Part shown: piece after piece, positions 60,291 through 64,000 of the stretch | Position numbering within the stretch: position 1 is the first letter of the stretch | How the letters are laid out: each line of letters begins with the position of its first letter | NCBI GenBank assembly: GCA_937910905.1 | Contig: CALEPV010000093.1 | Span: 16,150 to 80,149 of the forward strand | DNA from: an uncultured Prevotellaceae bacterium | GTDB lineage: Bacteria; Bacteroidota; Bacteroidia; Bacteroidales; Bacteroidaceae | Direction of reading: 5' to 3' | DNA length: 64,000 bases | The notes under the pieces: generated by a model | What the model was told of the DNA's origin: nothing | Databases searched by the model: none | Seen by the model: the letters and a program-made list of their open reading frames with translations, nothing else | Program-made: the position numbers and the translations under genes

Positions 60291-62117
60291 TTAGTTGTTA
60301 ATCACTACCTTGCGGCCACCTATTATGTATATGCCACGCTTCAATTCTTGAACTGTCCGCTCGGCATCCCGCAGGGTGACGCTTGACCTTTTCAAGAAGC
60401 GTCCCTTCGGGCCGAGTGGTGAATTGTCTATGCGTCGTCCGGTGAGGTCATAGCTTGCCGCATCGGAGGTTGGGCGAGTGATGTCCTGCACACCCACGCT
60501 CTCAATAGATGCAAGTGGGAACACGGTGGCATTGGTCACCTCCATCTCATCACGCGGAGTGCTGTCGGCAGTAGGCATCGATATGAATGCCACAACGCTG
60601 ACGTTGGCAGGCACCCATTCGCGCTCCAGCGTGTAGCGGCGCGTCAGGGTGAAGCCTTGTCCGTTGTTCTCATTCCACGTAATCTCGTTGCCCAGTGCTG
60701 CTGTCATCACGGCACGCAGCACGTGGTTGTGACCATTGACCTTGTCCTCGGTCAGGTAGATGGTGAGTGCGCCGTTGCCAAATATGTTCTTGAAGTCCTC
60801 ATTGCGTGCGCCTTCGACGTTGACTGTCAGCAGACGTGTCTGTGCATTATAGCTGCAGTCGAGGGCTACAGTTGCAAGTGCCGGAGTGGACGAATGGAAG
60901 TATGTGACCATAGCATCGAACTCAGCCGCCTGCAGCGGACCGTAGTATGGGAACAGATAGCTGGTTGAGCCTGGAGTTACACAGCGGTTCAGCGCAAAAG
61001 ACGGAGCGGCTTGCAAACCGGCAGCTGTAGCCAGTCGAGCGGCATTGGACACAGCCAGTGGGTCGGATATGCCCTCACCGTAGGAGCCGTGTATCATCAC
61101 GGGTACGACATTGGATGCCTGACTGAGATACTCCTCAAGCGGCTCCACGAAGCGGCTGCCGTAGAAGTCGTCGTCGGCACTGGTGAACACCTCGAGCAGC
61201 GAGTACTCACGCTCGTAGGACTGCTCATATATATATAATGTAGTGGACATTATGTCGTCGCCTGCTGTGCCGGCACTCACCTGAGCACCGTCGGCCAGCT
61301 CCTTGACCTTCAGCGTGAGTGTGTGCTTGCCGGGAGTGAAGTTGAAGCCTGCGATGTCCAGATCGTAGGGCAGAGTCATTGTGCCTGACACTTCCTCGCC
61401 TATCACCAGGTCGCCGCCCTTGCTGGGGTCGCCGTCGAAGTAGAGGCTGAGCGTCACGCCCGGTATAGCCTTCGTGCCGTTGTTCTCCAGAGTGGCCCAC
61501 AGGTGCAACATCTGATCCGACTTGGCATAATAGCGTGCGTCGGTGGTCAGTTCTGTGATGGCAATGTCGTAGTCGGGCAGATGGTCGCCGGCTATGATGA
61601 GCTGCACAGCGAGGTCGCCCGTCTCGGATGCATCGTACCAGCCCCAGCCGTAGTCGCCATTGTCGTACACCAGGAAACCGTAGGTATGAGTGCTCGTGCC
61701 GAGTAGCACAGGGCGTTCATCGGTAAACGAGCAGGTCAGGTCGTAGCCCACGTACAGCTCTTCCTCCTTGCCTGTGAGGGTGTAAGGCGTGGTGAACATC
61801 ACTTGGTTCCATCCGCTCTTCACCTGTGTCAGGGCCACCGATGCCAAGTCGCAGGTTGCGTCGCTGGGGTCGGTAGAGAGGTATGCGCGCACCCCTGTTA
61901 CCGCCGTGCTGCCCAGCGCTATGCGCAGGCCTACCACTTGGTTGCCGGCATACTTCTGGGCGATATCGCCGTCCATGAGTGAGCATACGCTGGTATAGCC
62001 ACTATAGGCTATGCTGTTCAGCCGGTCGTCCTCGCTGACATAGCCTGCTGTTATTGTTTGGGCACTCGCCGTGCCGCATACCAACAATGTAAGTATCAGA
62101 TTAACAATACGTTTCAT
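60291..62117 (-). CDS. Omp28-like surface protein with sorting tail interrupted by a hairpin insertion
   Basis: 608 residues from the ATG at 62117 (MKRIVNLILTLLVCGTASAQ); the frame extends upstream through the repeat to 62270, which is rejected. A jelly-roll domain (about 20-175) is followed by a CARDB-like domain (about 180-295) and an Omp28-like thioredoxin-fold region (LLEVFTSADDDFYGSRF, VVPVMIHGSYGEGISDP, ATAAGLQAAPSFALNR), in which the usual Cys-x-x-Cys is absent. The tail begins YDLTGRRIDN and ends RGIYIIGGRKVVINN, but about 28 residues (SPLGPKGRFLKRSSVTLRDA and on) are inserted between. They are encoded by an imperfect hairpin at 60360-60416. Confidence 0.78.
   Translation of the reverse strand: MKRIVNLILTLLVCGTASAQTITAGYVSEDDRLNSIAYSGYTSVCSLMDGDIAQKYAGNQVVGLRIALGSTAVTGVRAYLSTDPSDATCDLASVALTQVKSGWNQVMFTTPYTLTGKEEELYVGYDLTCSFTDERPVLLGTSTHTYGFLVYDNGDYGWGWYDASETGDLAVQLIIAGDHLPDYDIAITELTTDARYYAKSDQMLHLWATLENNGTKAIPGVTLSLYFDGDPSKGGDLVIGEEVSGTMTLPYDLDIAGFNFTPGKHTLTLKVKELADGAQVSAGTAGDDIMSTTLYIYEQSYEREYSLLEVFTSADDDFYGSRFVEPLEEYLSQASNVVPVMIHGSYGEGISDPLAVSNAARLATAAGLQAAPSFALNRCVTPGSTSYLFPYYGPLQAAEFDAMVTYFHSSTPALATVALDCSYNAQTRLLTVNVEGARNEDFKNIFGNGALTIYLTEDKVNGHNHVLRAVMTAALGNEITWNENNGQGFTLTRRYTLEREWVPANVSVVAFISMPTADSTPRDEMEVTNATVFPLASIESVGVQDITRPTSDAASYDLTGRRIDNSPLGPKGRFLKRSSVTLRDAERTVQELKRGIYIIGGRKVVINN
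60360..60416. repeat. In-frame REP-like hairpin inside the Omp28-like gene
   Basis: CTCGGCATCCCG... pairs imperfectly with CGGGCCGAG..., and the inner GACGCTT and AAGCGTC pair perfectly around a short loop. It lies inside coding sequence and keeps the frame. Confidence 0.65.
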
Positions 62118-62207
62118 AGCATTCCTCTTTATTATTGGGAAGTTGCACGCAGAAGCGCCAAAAAGAAAGGCACAACGCTCGAAGAGGAGCTGTGTGACTT
62201 TCCTTTT

Positions 62208-62384
62208 AGTGATGATTAAATAATAAGTTGGGACGATTTGACTCATATTTTTGAGCTTATTTGTCTTCACGAAGAAGGAGCGTAGCGGGCTACGTGACTG
62301 ATGAGTGGAGGCAAAGATGCCAAAAAGATGAGTGCTGATCCTTTCCTATAAAATCGTCCCAAGTTATTTTTTAACCATCACTTA
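62208..62384 (+). repeat. Palindromic intergenic element, copy 4
   Basis: 177 bases, nearly identical to the reverse complement of 13582-13759, including arms AAGTTGGGACGATTT and AAATCGTCCCAAGTT and the core CGTAGCGGGCTACG (62281-62294). It separates the Omp28-like gene from the following one; the gap has no other feature. Confidence 0.9.
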
Positions 62385-62408
62385 GGCTGTCGTTTGTTCT
62401 AAAGGGGA

Positions 62409-63809
62409 TTACTCGACCCGTACTTTCTGTATTCTGCCTTTCACGCGAGTGATGTACAGGCCGGCCCTGGTAGGAGCGCCGGCCACCCTCTGACCTGAGA
62501 TGCTGTAGCAACACGATTCGCTGTCCCGATGATGCGATGATGCAATGATGCCCACACCGTCCGTAACATCGATGCCAGCACCGTCGCTGCAGTCGTCACC
62601 AGCCACCCAAAGCGCTGAGAATGTCCAGCGGTTCTCCACAAGGTCTAAGCGAGTAGCCGCACCCGTCGTCACGTCCACCTCGTAGAGGGCCGTGTCGTAC
62701 TTGCCATTCGTCCTCCACTCACGGTCGTCCAGCGAGCTCCAGGACCCCCAGCCGTTGATGCCCTTGCCGCTGTTCACGTAGCCGATCCAGTACATCTTGT
62801 TAGGATTGCTCTTTGCGAAGCAGGCCGACTGACGCTTCGCCTGCGAGCTGTAGCCCGTGCCCTGGTATATCGACTCGTACTCTATGTACTCCTCCCCCGT
62901 CTCATCGTCTGCCTTGAACACAGCGTTCTGCTTCATAAGGCCCGACTGCAGGTCAAACTCGCAGAGCTGAGCACCCGCCAGCTCGTTGTCGGCATTGCGC
63001 AGCCTGCCGTCGACATCCTGATAGCCGCTGCTGCCGCCGCTCGTCAGGGCGAAAGCACGGCCCTCGCTGTTGATGGCGAAGGTCACGAAGTTCTGATAGT
63101 AGAGGCCGGGGGTGATAGGCGTAACAGTCATGGTGCCTAAGTTGATCGTGCAGATGCAGTAGCCCGCATCGCCGTCCGTGAGCTCAGCGTCCTCGTCAAC
63201 GAAATAGTCGGGATCGCTGGTGACAGACTCTGGCAGGTCGCGACCAGTAAGATAAAACAATCCATACACCTTGCCGTCCACTGGGTTGTAGGACATACCT
63301 GCACTCTCAAGGTTACGACTCTTGGGCATAATCTCGTCGGAGAGCAAATCGCCTGTCGTGGCATCCCACTTGCGTACAGAGAAAAGCTCCTCGTCGACTG
63401 TGGAGGACTCATCGCGCGACATGACCGTAACCAGCTGACCATCTACATACACAGCACCCGAGTTGCCGTACATGAGGTTGAAGTTGGTGGCCCACATAGC
63501 CTTGGCCATATCCACACGAGAGCCCTGCTTGATATCGCTAAGATTCACAGCAGGCGACTTCGCAGGAGTGGAAAGCTCTATACCATCGTATGACATGGCA
63601 TAGATGCCGTAGTCAACGATGAACGCCGTCTTGCCTGTATAGTTACCATCTTCGTCGTAGAGAGAGCCTATCCAAGTGCTCTTCATCTGGTCGCCATCAT
63701 CGTAGCGATTGTTGTGACCTATACCCTTCAGGGTCAAGGTCTGCGCACTGGAGACAATGCAAAGCATAGCCGCAAGTGCGACGGTGAGTAAGTGTAAAGA
63801 ATGTCTCAT
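62409..63809 (-). CDS. Exported protein with sorting tail, propeller-like body
   Basis: 466 residues with signal peptide (MRHSLHLLTVALAAMLCIVSSAQ). The body has repeated strand-turn units with Asp/Gly (YGIYAMSYDGIELST, GNSGAVYVDGQLVTVMSRDE, YNPVDGKVYGLFYL, FAINSEGRAFALTSGG), which suggests a beta-propeller; no catalytic motif is seen. The tail CYSISGQRVAGAPTRAGLYI, then VKGRIQKVRVE, is the same kind as in the neighbours. First gene of the surface-protein series, with its own promoter at 63869. Confidence 0.72.
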   Translation of the reverse strand: MRHSLHLLTVALAAMLCIVSSAQTLTLKGIGHNNRYDDGDQMKSTWIGSLYDEDGNYTGKTAFIVDYGIYAMSYDGIELSTPAKSPAVNLSDIKQGSRVDMAKAMWATNFNLMYGNSGAVYVDGQLVTVMSRDESSTVDEELFSVRKWDATTGDLLSDEIMPKSRNLESAGMSYNPVDGKVYGLFYLTGRDLPESVTSDPDYFVDEDAELTDGDAGYCICTINLGTMTVTPITPGLYYQNFVTFAINSEGRAFALTSGGSSGYQDVDGRLRNADNELAGAQLCEFDLQSGLMKQNAVFKADDETGEEYIEYESIYQGTGYSSQAKRQSACFAKSNPNKMYWIGYVNSGKGINGWGSWSSLDDREWRTNGKYDTALYEVDVTTGAATRLDLVENRWTFSALWVAGDDCSDGAGIDVTDGVGIIASSHHRDSESCCYSISGQRVAGAPTRAGLYITRVKGRIQKVRVE

Positions 63810-63868
63810 ATAGGTGTTAGTTTGTCGTTCAAATGTTGCGAAAGGCTCAAAATTGCCGTAAAACGGCG

Positions 63869-63899
63869 CAAAGTTACTGCATATTTGTCACTCAGCCAA
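63869..63899 (-). promoter_or_regulatory. Promoter of the surface-protein series
   Basis: On the minus strand TTG (63897-63899), 20 bases, TAACTTTG (63869-63876). Transcription would start near 63862, about 50 bases before the ATG at 63809. The rest of 63900-64000 shows nothing I can identify. Confidence 0.65.
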
Positions 63900-64000
63900 C
63901 TTTTCAACGCCTCAAATTCACAAAGTACAGCTCATTCAGACTATACCTAACATCCGCAGCAAAAAAGGCCTTATAAGATGCAAGTGTCTGAATATGAAAT

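Noticed and set aside
62118..62270. N-terminal extension of the Omp28-like protein
   Set aside because: It runs through the palindromic element, and MKRIVNLILTLLVCG at 62117 is a proper signal peptide.
1..64000. tRNA, rRNA, integrase or prophage genes
   Set aside because: I scanned the intergenic stretches for T-loop-like sequences and looked for transposase or integrase motifs in the open frames and saw none; a small RNA without obvious structure could be missed.

Overview
The window reads as a chromosomal segment of a fairly GC-rich member of the Bacteroidales, most likely Prevotellaceae-like. The evidence is the TAnnTTTG-type -7 promoter boxes, the lack of clear Shine-Dalgarno leaders, and families typical of the order: LruC-domain (DUF4842) lipoproteins, DUF4348, DUF4293, DUF4286, Omp28, an AraC-type hybrid two-component-like regulator, the order's rpoZ/bamD arrangement, a C10 (streptopain/Spi-type) protease prodomain, and large surface proteins ending in a type IX secretion-like sorting tail. 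No rRNA, tRNA, phage, CRISPR array or complete insertion sequence was seen.

Layout. 1-3413 (minus): truncated C10 protease, a metallo-beta-lactamase-fold hydrolase, murB and a DUF4348 lipoprotein. 3559-6157 (plus): pheS, an orphan ABC ATPase and aguB. 6158-6912: repeat-rich gap. 6913-11430 (plus): two tandem LruC lipoproteins. 11458-12726: terminator, a dinB remnant and a YkuE-like phosphoesterase. 12913-13518: rplU-rpmA. 13785-15278 (minus): CotH protein. 15375-20969 (plus): a three-gene operon with an FhaA-like protein, a 1375-residue single-chain SEDS glycosyltransferase plus class B PBP transpeptidase, and an FHA-like protein. 21127-32746 (minus): a tightly packed block running DUF4286, ruvC, double ABC ATPase, a soluble histidine kinase, hisH-hisA-hisF-hisIE, ftsE, lysC, lysA, a glycosyltransferase and DedA. 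32890-37086 (plus): DUF1573, DUF2264, a calcineurin-like lipoprotein and an exported protein. 37190-40185 (minus): SIMPL protein, DUF4293, rpoZ, bamD, MaoC. 40354-47021 (plus): kdsA-kdsD (Kdo synthesis), a membrane-spanning AraC regulator without a kinase core, and a PLD-family protein. 47078-47572 (minus): luxS. 47886-63809 (minus): a small exclusive-to-neighbourhood ORF, two giant modular surface proteins, an Omp28-like protein and another sorting-tail protein.

How the genes fit together. Much of the window serves the envelope: precursor synthesis (murB, lysA/lysC for diaminopimelate and lysine), polymerisation and crosslinking (SEDS-PBP), LPS core sugar (kdsA/kdsD), outer-membrane assembly (bamD) and exported surface proteins. 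The rest is housekeeping: translation, histidine synthesis, recombination and transcription.

The strongest hunting targets are the FHA/SEDS-PBP operon; the regulator at 42117-45764, which keeps the architecture of a hybrid two-component protein but has lost the kinase ATPase domain and the phospho-acceptor Asp; the histidine kinase at 29078-30175, with two DHp-like segments and one ATPase; and a family of palindromic intergenic elements (four copies) sharing a CGTAGCGGGCTACG-type core but carrying different inverted arms. All calls rest on reading the sequence by eye; no database search was run.
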